Shown here: in pieces, positions 42,422-51,551 of the stretch
Position numbering within the stretch: the first letter of the stretch is position 1
How the letters are laid out: the number at the start of each line of letters is the position of its first letter
Assembly: GCA_023390815.1 (NCBI GenBank)
Contig: JAEWCC010000051.1
Span: 1 to 64,000 of the forward strand
DNA length: 64,000 nucleotides
Direction: 5' to 3'
Source of the DNA: Bacillota bacterium
GTDB lineage: Bacteria; Bacillota; Clostridia; Christensenellales; SZUA-584
Position numbers and translations under genes: made by a program
Notes under the pieces: model-generated
Seen by the model: the letters and a program-made list of their open reading frames with translations, nothing else
What the model was told of the DNA's origin: nothing
Databases searched by the model: none

Positions 42422-43456
42422 ATGAGCAAGATCACGATTAACGATATCGCGGAGCGTATGGGGCTGTCCAAGGGCGCTGTCAGTAAAGCGCTGGGCGGTA
42501 AAAAAGGCGTCAGTGAAAGCACGCGCGAAATGGTGCTGGAGACAGCCAGAACCATGGGCTATCAGGTCAATACCGCTGCGCAGGCGCTCGCTCGCAGCAC
42601 GATGAAGCTGGGTATTGTTATGCCAAGCGTGTGGGAAGAATACTACGGCGAGCTTAAGAAAGGGATCGACCGGCAGCTTGCGCAGATCAGCCGCTTTAAT
42701 GTTACGGGAGAATACCGCTATTATGACAGCCTCTATTCCGCGGAGGGGATATGCAACGCGCTAGAATCGTTCGAGCAGGCACAGGTTAAGGGCATCATCC
42801 TCTGCCCGGGTTCAGTCACAAGACTGGAAGGATATCCTGAATATTATCACAAGAACAGCATACCCATTGTACTGCTGGGCACGGATGCAGAAGTCAATGA
42901 AAAAGTCGCCTGTGTACGCGTCGATTCGGAGATGGCGGGTACGATCGCCGGGGAGTTCGCGAGCCTGATCGTGTCACCGGGCAAAACCGTCGTTGTCTTT
43001 ATCGGCAATAAGGACATCGAAGATCACAAAAAAAAGCTCGAGGGTTTCTGTGCAAAAATCTCCGACCACGGCTTTGAAAATTACGTCGTATTCGAAACAC
43101 AGGACGACCCGGACCTGGCATACGCGATTGCGCGCAAAAAGCTGACGGAGATACCTGATGTGGGCGGAATTTATATTGCGACAGGCAACTCGGCGGGCGT
43201 GTGCCGCGCGATTACAGATCTCGGCTTGCAAGGCGGGATTCGTGTCGTGGCAACGGACGTATTCCCGGATATCAAGGAATTCGTGGATACGGACGTAATC
43301 AGCGGGGTGATCTATCAGAATCCCATAAGACAGGGCGAGCTGGCGGTATCGTGTCTGTACCGATGCATATCGGAGCGCGTCATGCCTGTATTAAACCCCG
43401 TCATACCGACGCTGCTTTTGAGGAGCAGCTTCAATCAAATGATCAGCGAAAAATAA
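42422..43456 (+). CDS. LacI family transcriptional regulator of the second sugar operon
   Basis: A 344-residue LacI-type repressor: TINDIAERMGLSKGAVSKALGG is the DNA-binding helix-turn-helix, followed by a sensor domain (KLGIVMPSVWEEYYGELKKGI; GIYIATGNSAGVCRAITDLG). The sensor resembles the AraR/RbsR group. GGAG lies just upstream of ATG 42422. It leads a plus-strand operon (URO-D, DUF4432, isomerase, dehydrogenase, kinase, URO-D) and probably autoregulates through the two palindromes upstream. Confidence 0.93.
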   Translation: MSKITINDIAERMGLSKGAVSKALGGKKGVSESTREMVLETARTMGYQVNTAAQALARSTMKLGIVMPSVWEEYYGELKKGIDRQLAQISRFNVTGEYRYYDSLYSAEGICNALESFEQAQVKGIILCPGSVTRLEGYPEYYHKNSIPIVLLGTDAEVNEKVACVRVDSEMAGTIAGEFASLIVSPGKTVVVFIGNKDIEDHKKKLEGFCAKISDHGFENYVVFETQDDPDLAYAIARKKLTEIPDVGGIYIATGNSAGVCRAITDLGLQGGIRVVATDVFPDIKEFVDTDVISGVIYQNPIRQGELAVSCLYRCISERVMPVLNPVIPTLLLRSSFNQMISEK

Positions 43457-43481
43457 AAAAAGCATAAAGGAGGCCCCGAAA

Positions 43482-44627
43482 ATGGACACCTGGCGCGGGT
43501 TTGACCTGACAAAAAGGAAGGATAAGATTCGCCGTGCGTTTGAGCGCGCCCCGCTGACCGATGCGGAAATGCTGCCCATCGTAATCGGCACACCCTGTTA
43601 CTTTGGATTCGGAAGCAAACCGCGTCCGCGCGAGTACTGGGAAGACCCGAAGGTGATGGTGAATTTCCAGGAGAATGCGTACGAAGCGCACCTCTCGCAG
43701 ATCCATGATGACTTTGTGCCTTATTTTATGCCGTGGTTTGGCACGGGCGTGCTGGCTTCGGCGTTTGGCAGCACCATCAAGCCGGCTACCGGCAACGGCG
43801 ATGATCCGGCGGTTACAAACATCGCGATCAACGATGTTGCGGATATCGCCAAACTTCACCTGCCCGATCCAACCAGCAGTGGTTGGATGCCAAAAGTGAT
43901 TGAGTTCATCGAGTACGCAAAAAAGCACAGCGATCTGCCCATCGGTCTTACGGATATGAACAGCCCGCTGTCCACTGCGTGCCAGCTCTGCGGCTATGAA
44001 AACTTCTTCATCTGGATGTACGAGGAGCCGGAGGCTATAAAAGACCTTATGGCGATGATCACCGAGGCACTGATCCAGTGGACAAGGCTGCAAAAGCAGC
44101 TCGCTGATGAACCCATGGATTCAAGCAGCGGCTTGCAGGGGCTTTGGTCCCCGGCAGCGGGCATCTGGCTCTCGGACGACGATCTCGTCACCATCGGCCC
44201 CGAACAGTACGAAGAATTCATCGTGCCGCACTATTCACGCATATTCACGGAGTTCGGCGGCGGCATCCTGCATTTTTGCGGCAAGGGGCTGCATCAAGCG
44301 GACAATATCCTGAAGATCGAGAACGTTCGGGCAGTCAATAACTCGCCGATGGGCCAGTACGACATCTTCACGCGGTTCGTCGATAAAGTGGGACACGGAA
44401 AGCTCTCTGTCGTCATTCAGGACGGCGTGCCGGAGGATATGAAGACTTACTATACACGCCTGTTTGAAAACATCAGCGATTTTCGGGGCTTTATGTTCGC
44501 TACCTTCCTGATCGATAACTACGCCGTGGATGAAGTCGGCGGCCTTGTGCCGGTTAAACGCGACCCGGTAAAAACGGCTAACGAATTTGTACGCATCGTA
44601 CGCGAGTGCGTTGCGAAAAAACTTTGA
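43482..44627 (+). CDS. URO-D superfamily protein with HxC but no distal Cys (paralogue 3)
   Basis: A 381-residue URO-D-fold protein. The first part of the zinc motif is present (HFCG, His 264 and Cys 266); no Cys follows at the expected distance. AAAGGAGG precedes the start. The divergent N-terminus (residues 1-60) has a proline-rich segment not seen in the other paralogues. It begins 25 bases after the LacI stop and is next to a DUF4432 epimerase. Reaction unknown. Confidence 0.85.
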   Translation: MDTWRGFDLTKRKDKIRRAFERAPLTDAEMLPIVIGTPCYFGFGSKPRPREYWEDPKVMVNFQENAYEAHLSQIHDDFVPYFMPWFGTGVLASAFGSTIKPATGNGDDPAVTNIAINDVADIAKLHLPDPTSSGWMPKVIEFIEYAKKHSDLPIGLTDMNSPLSTACQLCGYENFFIWMYEEPEAIKDLMAMITEALIQWTRLQKQLADEPMDSSSGLQGLWSPAAGIWLSDDDLVTIGPEQYEEFIVPHYSRIFTEFGGGILHFCGKGLHQADNILKIENVRAVNNSPMGQYDIFTRFVDKVGHGKLSVVIQDGVPEDMKTYYTRLFENISDFRGFMFATFLIDNYAVDEVGGLVPVKRDPVKTANEFVRIVRECVAKKL

Positions 44628-44638
44628 AGGGAGAAATC

Positions 44639-45724
44639 ATGAAGGACTTTCCGCTCAAAGGCGGCAAGGCGCTGCTGCGTTTTGCCGGAGACATCAGTCA
44701 GTTCGCGGGGGCCAAGCGCTACGAGTTCACCGAAGGCAAAGAGAAGGGCGTCGAGGCGGTGGATGTGCGCACCGGCACGGGCTTTGAATACACCGTGCTG
44801 CCCGGTCGCGGCATGGACATCGCACACTGCAGTTATCACGGCGTACCGGTCAGCTATATGAGCAAGACGGGCATCGTTTCGCCCGCATACTACGACAGTA
44901 GCGGTCTCGAATGGGTACGCGGCTTCTTCGGCGGCCTGCTTACCACGTGCGGGCTGTCCAACGTGGGAGGCCCATGCAGCGACACCCACGATATATTGGG
45001 CGAGCAGCATTATGGACTGCATGGGCGCATTACGCATATAAGCGCGTATCAGGTATGCGTTCAGGAGGACTGGGTCGAGGCTGAGCAGTATGAGATGCGG
45101 GTGAGCGGCAAGGTGAAAGAGGCGCAGCTGCACGGTGAATGCTTTGTGCTGAGCCGCGAGGTAAAAAGCGTGATGGGCGAAAGCCGCCTTTTCATCACCG
45201 ACAGGATTGAAAACCAATCCTGCCGCGAGCAGCCGCTGATGCTGCTGTACCATATCAATATCGGTTACCCGATCGTAAGCGAAGGGAGCCGTTTCATCGC
45301 AGCGCAAAAGCGGATTGAACCGAACGACGATTATTCACGCAAGCGGTTGAATGAGCATGCAGTTTTCGGCGCGCCCGTACCGCTCGAGAAGGAGAACGTG
45401 TATTTTCATGACATGTGCACCGACACAGAGGGTTATGCGGTAGCCGCGGTCGTGAACGATGCGCTGGAGGCAGGCGCTTATATCCGTTACAAGAAAGCGG
45501 AGCTGCCCGAGTTCTCTCAATGGAAGATGTGCGGCGTATCTGAATACGTGATGGGGCTGGAGCCGGGCAACTGCCGCCCCGTGGGCCGGACAGCTTGGCG
45601 CGAAAGCGGAAAGCTGCGCACGCTGGCGCCGTTCAGCAGCGCGACCGTGCATCTGGAGATCGGCATTCTGAAGGACGCGCAGGAGATTGCGGCGTTCGAG
45701 AGCCGCCTTAAAACCATCGTATAA
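44639..45724 (+). CDS. DUF4432 / aldose 1-epimerase-like protein
   Basis: A 361-residue protein with a galactose-mutarotase-like beta-supersandwich. It shows FEYTVLPGRGMDIAHCSYHG, then EQHYGLHGRITHI with the likely catalytic His, LLYHINIGYPI, and a C-terminal GLEPGNCRPVG with a Glu base. DUF4432 proteins are predicted sugar epimerases or mutarotases. It starts 11 bases after the URO-D stop behind GGGAG. It likely prepares the sugar for the isomerase gene that follows 40 bases later. Confidence 0.85.
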   Translation: MKDFPLKGGKALLRFAGDISQFAGAKRYEFTEGKEKGVEAVDVRTGTGFEYTVLPGRGMDIAHCSYHGVPVSYMSKTGIVSPAYYDSSGLEWVRGFFGGLLTTCGLSNVGGPCSDTHDILGEQHYGLHGRITHISAYQVCVQEDWVEAEQYEMRVSGKVKEAQLHGECFVLSREVKSVMGESRLFITDRIENQSCREQPLMLLYHINIGYPIVSEGSRFIAAQKRIEPNDDYSRKRLNEHAVFGAPVPLEKENVYFHDMCTDTEGYAVAAVVNDALEAGAYIRYKKAELPEFSQWKMCGVSEYVMGLEPGNCRPVGRTAWRESGKLRTLAPFSSATVHLEIGILKDAQEIAAFESRLKTIV

Positions 45725-45764
45725 ACCGGCGCGCTATGCGCGCTGATCTTTGAAAGGAGCATAT

Positions 45765-47189
45765 ATGGCAAAAGTGAAAATCGGTTTTATCCCCTCAAAC
45801 TGGGAATCGTGGGACGGTAGTGAGTTTACCGGCAAGTGGGCCGGAAAGATGCGCGACCGCTGTGTTGCGGTGCTCGAAGCGATACCGGGCATGGAACTCA
45901 TCGTACCTTCGCGCGAAATGACGGTGGACGGCTGCGTCAACGACAAAGCGGAAGCGGCGCACGTGCTCGAGTATTTCAAACAGCAGGACATCAAGGGCCT
46001 CATCATTGGCAACATGACGTTCGGTATGGAAGTCGCGGTGGGCGTGATTCTAAGCGGCCTCAATAAGGAACTGCCCGTCATGCATTTCTGCACGCGCAGC
46101 GGGCCGATCGACCCGAATGGTTCCCGGGCGACCGATACGTGGTGCGGCCAGTTTATGACGGTGTCATCGATCAAACGCCGCGGCTTTAAGTATGAGCACA
46201 TCTTAACCTGCAACCCCGAAGAAGACATATTTAAGGAAAAGATGGAGATATTCACGCGTGCCGTCTACGCGATCAGCCGTTTCCGCGGCGCGAAGATCGG
46301 GCAGATCGGCACCCGGCCAGAGCTTTTTGAATCGCAGTATTTCAGCGAAGAGAACATGCAGCGCCAGTTCGGGCAGATGCTCGTCCCGATGGACCTCGCC
46401 ACGGCTTTTTCGCGCCTCGATGCGGTGCGCGCCGACGACCCGGAAGTGAAGCAGGTGCTTGCCGAGATCAAGGCGGGCGCGGATTGCATCACCGACAACG
46501 CGAGCGAGGAAGCGCTCATCAATCAGGCGCGCTATGAAGTCTCGCTGATGCGGATTGCGAAAGAGCTGGACGTCAACGCGATGGCAGTATCATGCTGGAC
46601 GCAAATTCAGGAACGTTACGGCATCTCCGCGTGCTCGACATTCGGACGCCTTAACGACAAGGGCATCATCACCGCGTGCGAGGTGGACGTACTGGGCGCC
46701 GTCACGATGTGGGCGGTATATTGTGCGACGCTTGGCGAGCACATCCCGGATTTCATCGACTGGACGGATCTGCACCCGACGGAAAAGAACGTATGGCTCG
46801 CATGGCATTGCGGCAACGCCGCGCCCAGCCTGCGCGATACGCGCTGCAAATCTCAGCTGGTGCGCAACGAGCGCATGATTCAGTGGTGCCCGACGTGCCA
46901 CGGCGCGCTGGAGTTCAAGCTTAAGAGCGGCCCGGTCACCTGCTCGCGTATGGTGGAGTATGACGGCGAGTATACGTTCTTCTTCGGCAACGGCGAAATT
47001 GTCGATATCGACCCGTACATCCGAGGCGCTTACGGTTGGGTGAAGGTGAACGACCTTGCCGACTGGGAAACCAAGATGGTTGAGAACGGCGTCATCCACC
47101 ACGGCACGCTGATCCATGACAAAAAGGTCGCAGACGTGCTCGAGATGTTCTGCAAGTTCCTTGGCATCAAAGCCGTGAGGGGAGCGTAA
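45765..47189 (+). CDS. L-fucose/L-arabinose isomerase superfamily protein
   Basis: A 474-residue protein of the fucose/arabinose isomerase fold; shorter than FucI. It has an N-terminal Rossmann region (KIGFIPSNWESWDG), RFRGAKIGQIGTRPELFES, then EVDVLGAVTMWAVYC and a C-terminal HGTLIHDKK region with a likely metal histidine. It probably interconverts a ketose and aldose; the true sugar is not known. ATG 45765 is preferred, six bases after AAAGGAG; a start 15 bases earlier is possible. It is not a copy of the fucI at 30640. Confidence 0.83.
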   Translation: MAKVKIGFIPSNWESWDGSEFTGKWAGKMRDRCVAVLEAIPGMELIVPSREMTVDGCVNDKAEAAHVLEYFKQQDIKGLIIGNMTFGMEVAVGVILSGLNKELPVMHFCTRSGPIDPNGSRATDTWCGQFMTVSSIKRRGFKYEHILTCNPEEDIFKEKMEIFTRAVYAISRFRGAKIGQIGTRPELFESQYFSEENMQRQFGQMLVPMDLATAFSRLDAVRADDPEVKQVLAEIKAGADCITDNASEEALINQARYEVSLMRIAKELDVNAMAVSCWTQIQERYGISACSTFGRLNDKGIITACEVDVLGAVTMWAVYCATLGEHIPDFIDWTDLHPTEKNVWLAWHCGNAAPSLRDTRCKSQLVRNERMIQWCPTCHGALEFKLKSGPVTCSRMVEYDGEYTFFFGNGEIVDIDPYIRGAYGWVKVNDLADWETKMVENGVIHHGTLIHDKKVADVLEMFCKFLGIKAVRGA

Positions 47190-47192
47190 CCC

Positions 47193-48239
47193 ATGGCGGG
47201 AAAGATGCTGCAGGTCACGCTGGAGGAACCCGGCAGACTCAAAAAGCAGATGGTGGATATTCCGGAGCCGGGCAAGGGCGAGATACGGGTGAAGGTGGAA
47301 CGCATTGGGCTATGCGGTTCTGATGCGACGATTTTTCATGGGCTGCACCCGTATGTGAAGTATCCGGTGGTGATGGGGCATGAATTTGCGGGCGTTGTGT
47401 CGAAGCTTGGCGATGGCGTAACCGGTCCCGCCGTTGGGACGCGCGTGACGGTAATCCCGCATCTCGTGTGCGGGGAGTGCCATGCGTGCAAAAACGAGAT
47501 CTATAATTTCTGCGAGCAGCTGCGCTGCACGGGCGCGGAGGCGGATGGCGCGCACTGCGAATACAAGGTGATGCCGAAAGAGATGGTGCTGCCCATTCCG
47601 GACGAAATGAGTATGGACGATGCGGCGCTTGTGGAACCCGCGTGCGTGGCGTACCACGGCGCCAAGCGCGGCGAGGTGAAACCGGACGATATCGCATTGA
47701 TCGTGGGCGCTGGGCCGATCGGCAACTTCTGTTTGCAGAGCGTGAAAGCGCTGGGCGCGAAGCGAGTGATCATCGCCGACGTGGATGAGTATCGCCTTGG
47801 ACTTGCGGAGGCGCTGGGCGCGGATGGCGTCATCAATGTAAAGAAAGAGACACTGGAAGAAGGGCTTACGCGCCTTGCGGGTGGGCCGAAGGAAGTCGGG
47901 GTGTTCTACGATTGCGTGGGCGGCAAGGGCGAGGTGTTTAACCAGATGCTGCTGCTTGCGGCACGCGGCAGCCGCATCGTGATCATCGGTGTGCTGCAGA
48001 GTGAGTACAACGTACCCAACCTGCCGGATTTCGTGCAGCATGAGCTGCGTCTTTCCGGCACGACAATGTACACGCCGCAGGATTACCGCGACATGATCCG
48101 GTTGATGTCCAAGGGCACGATCTCGACCAAGGGGTTGATATCGCATCATTTCCGTCTGGACGAAATCGAAAGCGTATTTGAGAACCTCGTGGAAAAGCAC
48201 ACCGAGCCGTATTTCAAGGTGGTATTTACGGTCGGCTAG
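47193..48239 (+). CDS. Zinc-dependent alcohol/polyol dehydrogenase (MDR family)
   Basis: A 348-residue medium-chain dehydrogenase. Catalytic zinc ligands are in GLCGSD (Cys 41) and GHEFAG (His 62, Glu 63); the structural zinc loop has CGECHACKNEIYNFC. The NAD(P) site is IVGAGPIGNFCLQ, followed by an acidic residue (ADVDEY) that favours NAD. It likely oxidises a sugar alcohol or aldose. It lies three bases after the isomerase stop and 10 before the kinase, so the operon is tight. Confidence 0.92.
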   Translation: MAGKMLQVTLEEPGRLKKQMVDIPEPGKGEIRVKVERIGLCGSDATIFHGLHPYVKYPVVMGHEFAGVVSKLGDGVTGPAVGTRVTVIPHLVCGECHACKNEIYNFCEQLRCTGAEADGAHCEYKVMPKEMVLPIPDEMSMDDAALVEPACVAYHGAKRGEVKPDDIALIVGAGPIGNFCLQSVKALGAKRVIIADVDEYRLGLAEALGADGVINVKKETLEEGLTRLAGGPKEVGVFYDCVGGKGEVFNQMLLLAARGSRIVIIGVLQSEYNVPNLPDFVQHELRLSGTTMYTPQDYRDMIRLMSKGTISTKGLISHHFRLDEIESVFENLVEKHTEPYFKVVFTVG

Positions 48240-48249
48240 GGAGGAAAGT

Positions 48250-49746
48250 ATGGGCTTACTCGGAATCGATTTGGGTTCGAGCAGCGTCAAGGGAGTTGTG
48301 TTTGATCACAGCGGGCGGCCGATCGCTTCGGCCGCCCGGAGCTATGAGACGCTGCGTCCAGCGCCGGACGCCGCAGAAGCGGACGCACAGAAAATTTGGG
48401 AAGCTGCGGCGGGCGTAATCCGCGAGCTGGCGCGGGGCGCGGAACCGATCGAAGCGCTGGCGGTCAGTTCTCATGGAGAGACGTTCATTCCGGTGGACGC
48501 GCATGGCGAACCCGCAGGCTTTGCCATGATGAATTCGGACAACCGCGCGGTCAAGGAGATTCGGCAGCTCACCAAAGAGCTGGGTGAACGGGAACTGTAT
48601 GCCATCACGGGTGTTCCCGCGCATCCGATGTTCGCGCTACCCAAGATCATGTGGCTCAAAAAACACCGTCCTGAAACGTATGCCAAAACTGCCCGTTTTT
48701 TAAGCGTGGGCGACTTCATACTTTCCCGGCTGGGTACGGGCTGCTACACGGATGTATCGATGGCGAGCCGCACGTTCGGGTTTAATATCAACAAACGCGC
48801 ATGGTCGGACGATATTTTAACTGCGGCTGGTGTTAAAGAGTCGCAGTTTTCAGAGATCACGGAGTCCGGCAGGTGTTGCAGCGTTGTGCCGCCCGATACG
48901 GCGCGGGAGCTGGGGCTTAAAGCCGGGGTCGTGCTGGCACTGGCAGGGCACGACCAGCCGTGCGGCGCGTTCGGTTCGGGCGCGTACCGGGGCGGCGACG
49001 CGGCGGTATCGGCAGGCACATACGAGTCGGTTAACGCCGTGACGGATGAACCGGGCAACAACGACCGTGCTTTTGAATTCCGCGCGAACTCCTATCCGCA
49101 CGTCGTGCCGGGCACCTACATCAATCTCGCGTTCTTTCCGGCCGGGTTCTCTACCTCATGGTTCGTGGACGAATTCTGTCATGCGGACAAGGAACAGGCT
49201 GCGAAACTGGGCGTCAGCGTTTATGAGTATCTCGGAAATTGCATGACCGAGCGCCCGTCGGGCCAGCTTTTTCTGCCTTACCTCATCGGCTCCGGTACGC
49301 CCTATTGGGACCCGTCTGTTCGCGGCGCGCTGCTGGGCATTACGCCCACCACGGGGCGGCACGATGTATTCCGCGCGATATTTGAAGGCCTCGCGTTTGA
49401 ACTGAAACTGAATATAGAAAACATGGAGCGTATCGGTATTCGCCTCGACGAAATGGTCATCAGCGGCGGCAACTCCCGGCTGGATTTTTCGGTGCAGCTG
49501 CGGGCCGACGTGACGGGCAAGCGCTTTGCGCGCATCGATACGGCGGAGACCGTATGCAAGGGCGCGGCGATGCTGGCGGGCGTTGCTGCCGGTATATATT
49601 CGGATTATGAGGATGCGGTGAAAAGGACCGCCGCTTCGCGGGAAGTATTCGCGCCAAGGGCGGAAGCCGCGCGGCAATATGAAAAGCCGTATGTCAACTA
49701 TAAAAAGATATACCGAGCGATTCGGACGATCCGGACGCGCGGATAA
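48250..49746 (+). CDS. FGGY family carbohydrate kinase (xylulokinase-like)
   Basis: A 498-residue kinase: DLGSSSVKGVVFDHSG is the N-terminal phosphate loop, AGHDQPCGAFGSGA sits mid-chain, and VISGGNSRLDFSVQLRADVTGK carries the C-terminal ATP motif. GGGAGG precedes the ATG. It phosphorylates a ketose or polyol made by the preceding isomerase or dehydrogenase. The paralogue at 15420 is only distantly related. The sugar is not known. Confidence 0.9.
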   Translation: MGLLGIDLGSSSVKGVVFDHSGRPIASAARSYETLRPAPDAAEADAQKIWEAAAGVIRELARGAEPIEALAVSSHGETFIPVDAHGEPAGFAMMNSDNRAVKEIRQLTKELGERELYAITGVPAHPMFALPKIMWLKKHRPETYAKTARFLSVGDFILSRLGTGCYTDVSMASRTFGFNINKRAWSDDILTAAGVKESQFSEITESGRCCSVVPPDTARELGLKAGVVLALAGHDQPCGAFGSGAYRGGDAAVSAGTYESVNAVTDEPGNNDRAFEFRANSYPHVVPGTYINLAFFPAGFSTSWFVDEFCHADKEQAAKLGVSVYEYLGNCMTERPSGQLFLPYLIGSGTPYWDPSVRGALLGITPTTGRHDVFRAIFEGLAFELKLNIENMERIGIRLDEMVISGGNSRLDFSVQLRADVTGKRFARIDTAETVCKGAAMLAGVAAGIYSDYEDAVKRTAASREVFAPRAEAARQYEKPYVNYKKIYRAIRTIRTRG

Positions 49747-49756
49747 AGGAGAGACT

Positions 49757-50866
49757 ATGAACAGCCGGGAGAGGGTGCGCGCAGCGCTTCGTAACCAGCA
49801 GTCGGACCGTGTTCCGATCGATTTTGGCGGCACAATCGTCACATGCCTTGACTTGAAGGCGCATGAAAACCAGCTCAATTACTATGGCATCCGGCGCGAC
49901 GCGGGGCCGGTCATCGACTATACGATGGGTACGGTGGAACCCGCCGAAGAGCTGATGCAAAAGTTTGGATCGGATGTACGCCGAATCGGCATGAACGTAA
50001 GCCGTCCGAATATCGTGAACGATATGTACACGGACGGATTCGGAATGGTGCTGCGAAAAGCCAATCCGCACGAATATTTCGATGTGATCCATCATCCGCT
50101 GGAGAATGCCACGATCGATGATATCGAGAAAATGACGCTGCCGGACCCGGACAACGAAGCGCTATACAAGGGACTGAAGGAAAAAGCGCAGCGGCTTTAC
50201 GAGACCACCGATTACGCGCTGGTCGCGGACTTCGGCGTGCCGGGGTTTTACGAGACCTCGCAGAAGCTGCGCGGGTATGAAAACATTGCATGCGACCTGC
50301 TGGCCGACACAGATTTTGTGTTTGCGCTTTACGACAAACTGCTCGCATTGCAGAAGCGCTGGTTCAAAAACTATCTCGAATGCGTCGGGGACTACGTGGA
50401 AGCGATCGGTTACGCGGATGATCTTGGTATGCAGGACAGACCGCAGATATCGCCGCAGACCTACCGCGACGTGATCAAACCGTACCACACGCAGATATTC
50501 AAGTACATCCACGAACTGGCGGACGTGAAGGTGCTGCTGCACAGCTGCGGCGCGATCTCGCCGATCATTGAGGACCTCGTGGAGGCAGGGGTGGACGTAT
50601 TCAACCCGCTGCAGACGCGTGCGGCGGGTATGGAACCCGAAGTTTTGAAGGAAAAGTTCGATGGAAAGTTCGTATTTTGGGGCGGCTTCGACGAGCAGCA
50701 GATACTGCCGTTCGGCACGAAGGAGCAGATCGAAAAAGAGGTTCGGCGCTTGATGAGCCACATGGCGCCTGGCTATGTGTTTGGCCCCGGCCATAACATC
50801 CAGGCGGATACAAAACCCGAAAATGTCGAAGCGATGTTCGCTTTCGCACAAACATTGCGCGGCTGA
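49757..50866 (+). CDS. URO-D superfamily protein with Trp at distal ligand (paralogue 4)
   Basis: A 369-residue URO-D-fold protein. It has LHSCGAIS (His 262, Cys 264) like paralogue 2, but the distal Cys position is Trp 308 in FVFWGGFDE. It is otherwise close in plan to paralogue 2 (VEAGVDVFNPLQTRAAGM). AAAGGAG precedes the ATG; the longer frame overlaps the kinase. It ends the second sugar operon. The altered ligand suggests a changed or lost metal site. Confidence 0.87.
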   Translation: MNSRERVRAALRNQQSDRVPIDFGGTIVTCLDLKAHENQLNYYGIRRDAGPVIDYTMGTVEPAEELMQKFGSDVRRIGMNVSRPNIVNDMYTDGFGMVLRKANPHEYFDVIHHPLENATIDDIEKMTLPDPDNEALYKGLKEKAQRLYETTDYALVADFGVPGFYETSQKLRGYENIACDLLADTDFVFALYDKLLALQKRWFKNYLECVGDYVEAIGYADDLGMQDRPQISPQTYRDVIKPYHTQIFKYIHELADVKVLLHSCGAISPIIEDLVEAGVDVFNPLQTRAAGMEPEVLKEKFDGKFVFWGGFDEQQILPFGTKEQIEKEVRRLMSHMAPGYVFGPGHNIQADTKPENVEAMFAFAQTLRG

Positions 50867-50914
50867 ACACGCGGAACCAACTGCCGATAGTGACATATAT
50901 ATCGTAAACCAGAT

Positions 50915-50944
50915 AATAACGTTCGTAGTAACACGAACGTTATT
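50915..50944. promoter_or_regulatory. Inverted PurBox-like element before purE
   Basis: Twelve-base arms AATAACGTTCGT and ACGAACGTTATT surround AGTAAC. The CGAAC core and inverted pairing fit the PurBoxes bound by Gram-positive PurR. The site lies about 30 bases upstream of the -35. The same hairpin, followed by TTATATTTG, could also end the preceding operon. Confidence 0.6.
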
Positions 50945-50975
50945 TATATTTGATTGTAAAATGTATGCGATTTCG

Positions 50976-51005
50976 TTGACACGGGATAGGCTCGTCCATT
51001 AGACT
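50976..51005 (+). promoter_or_regulatory. Promoter of the pur operon
   Basis: TTGACA at 50976-50981 (perfect), 18 bases, TAGACT at 51000-51005. The -10 is the same as at the fucI-operon lacI. purE starts 52 bases downstream. Confidence 0.7.
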
Positions 51006-51056
51006 GGTTATATCAATTAAGGACAGAAGACGACAAATTATACCGGGGAGACGAAA

Positions 51057-51551
51057 ATGAAAGCAGCCGTCATCATGGGGTCGAAATCCGATCTGCCCGT
51101 TCTCGAAAAAACGATTAAAACACTCAAAAGCTTTGGTGTCGAGGTAGAAGCGCATGTGATGAGCGCACACCGCACGCCCGACACGGCGCACGCATTCGCC
51201 GCGTCCGCGGCGGAGAGCGGCATCGAGGTGATCATTGCCGCAGCGGGAAAAGCCGCGCATCTTGCGGGCGTACTCGCCGCATATACGACGCTGCCTGTGA
51301 TTGGGCTGCCGGTTAAGTCCTCCACGATGGACGGTTTCGACTCGCTGCTGTCCACGGTGCAGATGCCGCCCGGCATTCCCGTGGCGACCGTGGCGATCGA
51401 CGGCGCGGAGAACGCCGCGCTGCTCGCCGTGCAGATACTCGCCGTTAAGTATGATGCGCTCAAGGACAAGCTTGCTGCGCACAAGAAGGACATGGCGGCC
51501 AAGGTACTCGAAGCGGATAAAAATCTTCAGAAGGAGATTGGAATATTATGA
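51057..51551 (+). CDS. purE: N5-carboxyaminoimidazole ribonucleotide mutase
   Basis: A 164-residue class I PurE. It shows GSKSDLPVLEKT (substrate loop), MSAHRTPDTAH and AGKAAHLAGVLAAYTTLPVIGLPV, then the SLLSTVQMPPGIPVATVAI strip. It moves the carboxyl group of N5-CAIR to make CAIR. The partner PurK is not in the window. First gene of a compact purine operon; it overlaps purC by four bases. Confidence 0.97.
   Translation: MKAAVIMGSKSDLPVLEKTIKTLKSFGVEVEAHVMSAHRTPDTAHAFAASAAESGIEVIIAAAGKAAHLAGVLAAYTTLPVIGLPVKSSTMDGFDSLLSTVQMPPGIPVATVAIDGAENAALLAVQILAVKYDALKDKLAAHKKDMAAKVLEADKNLQKEIGIL

Noticed and set aside
45765..47189. Second isomerase called fucI or araA
   Set aside because: It is shorter than FucI and lacks the residue spacing seen in the 30640 gene; it is left as a family-level call.
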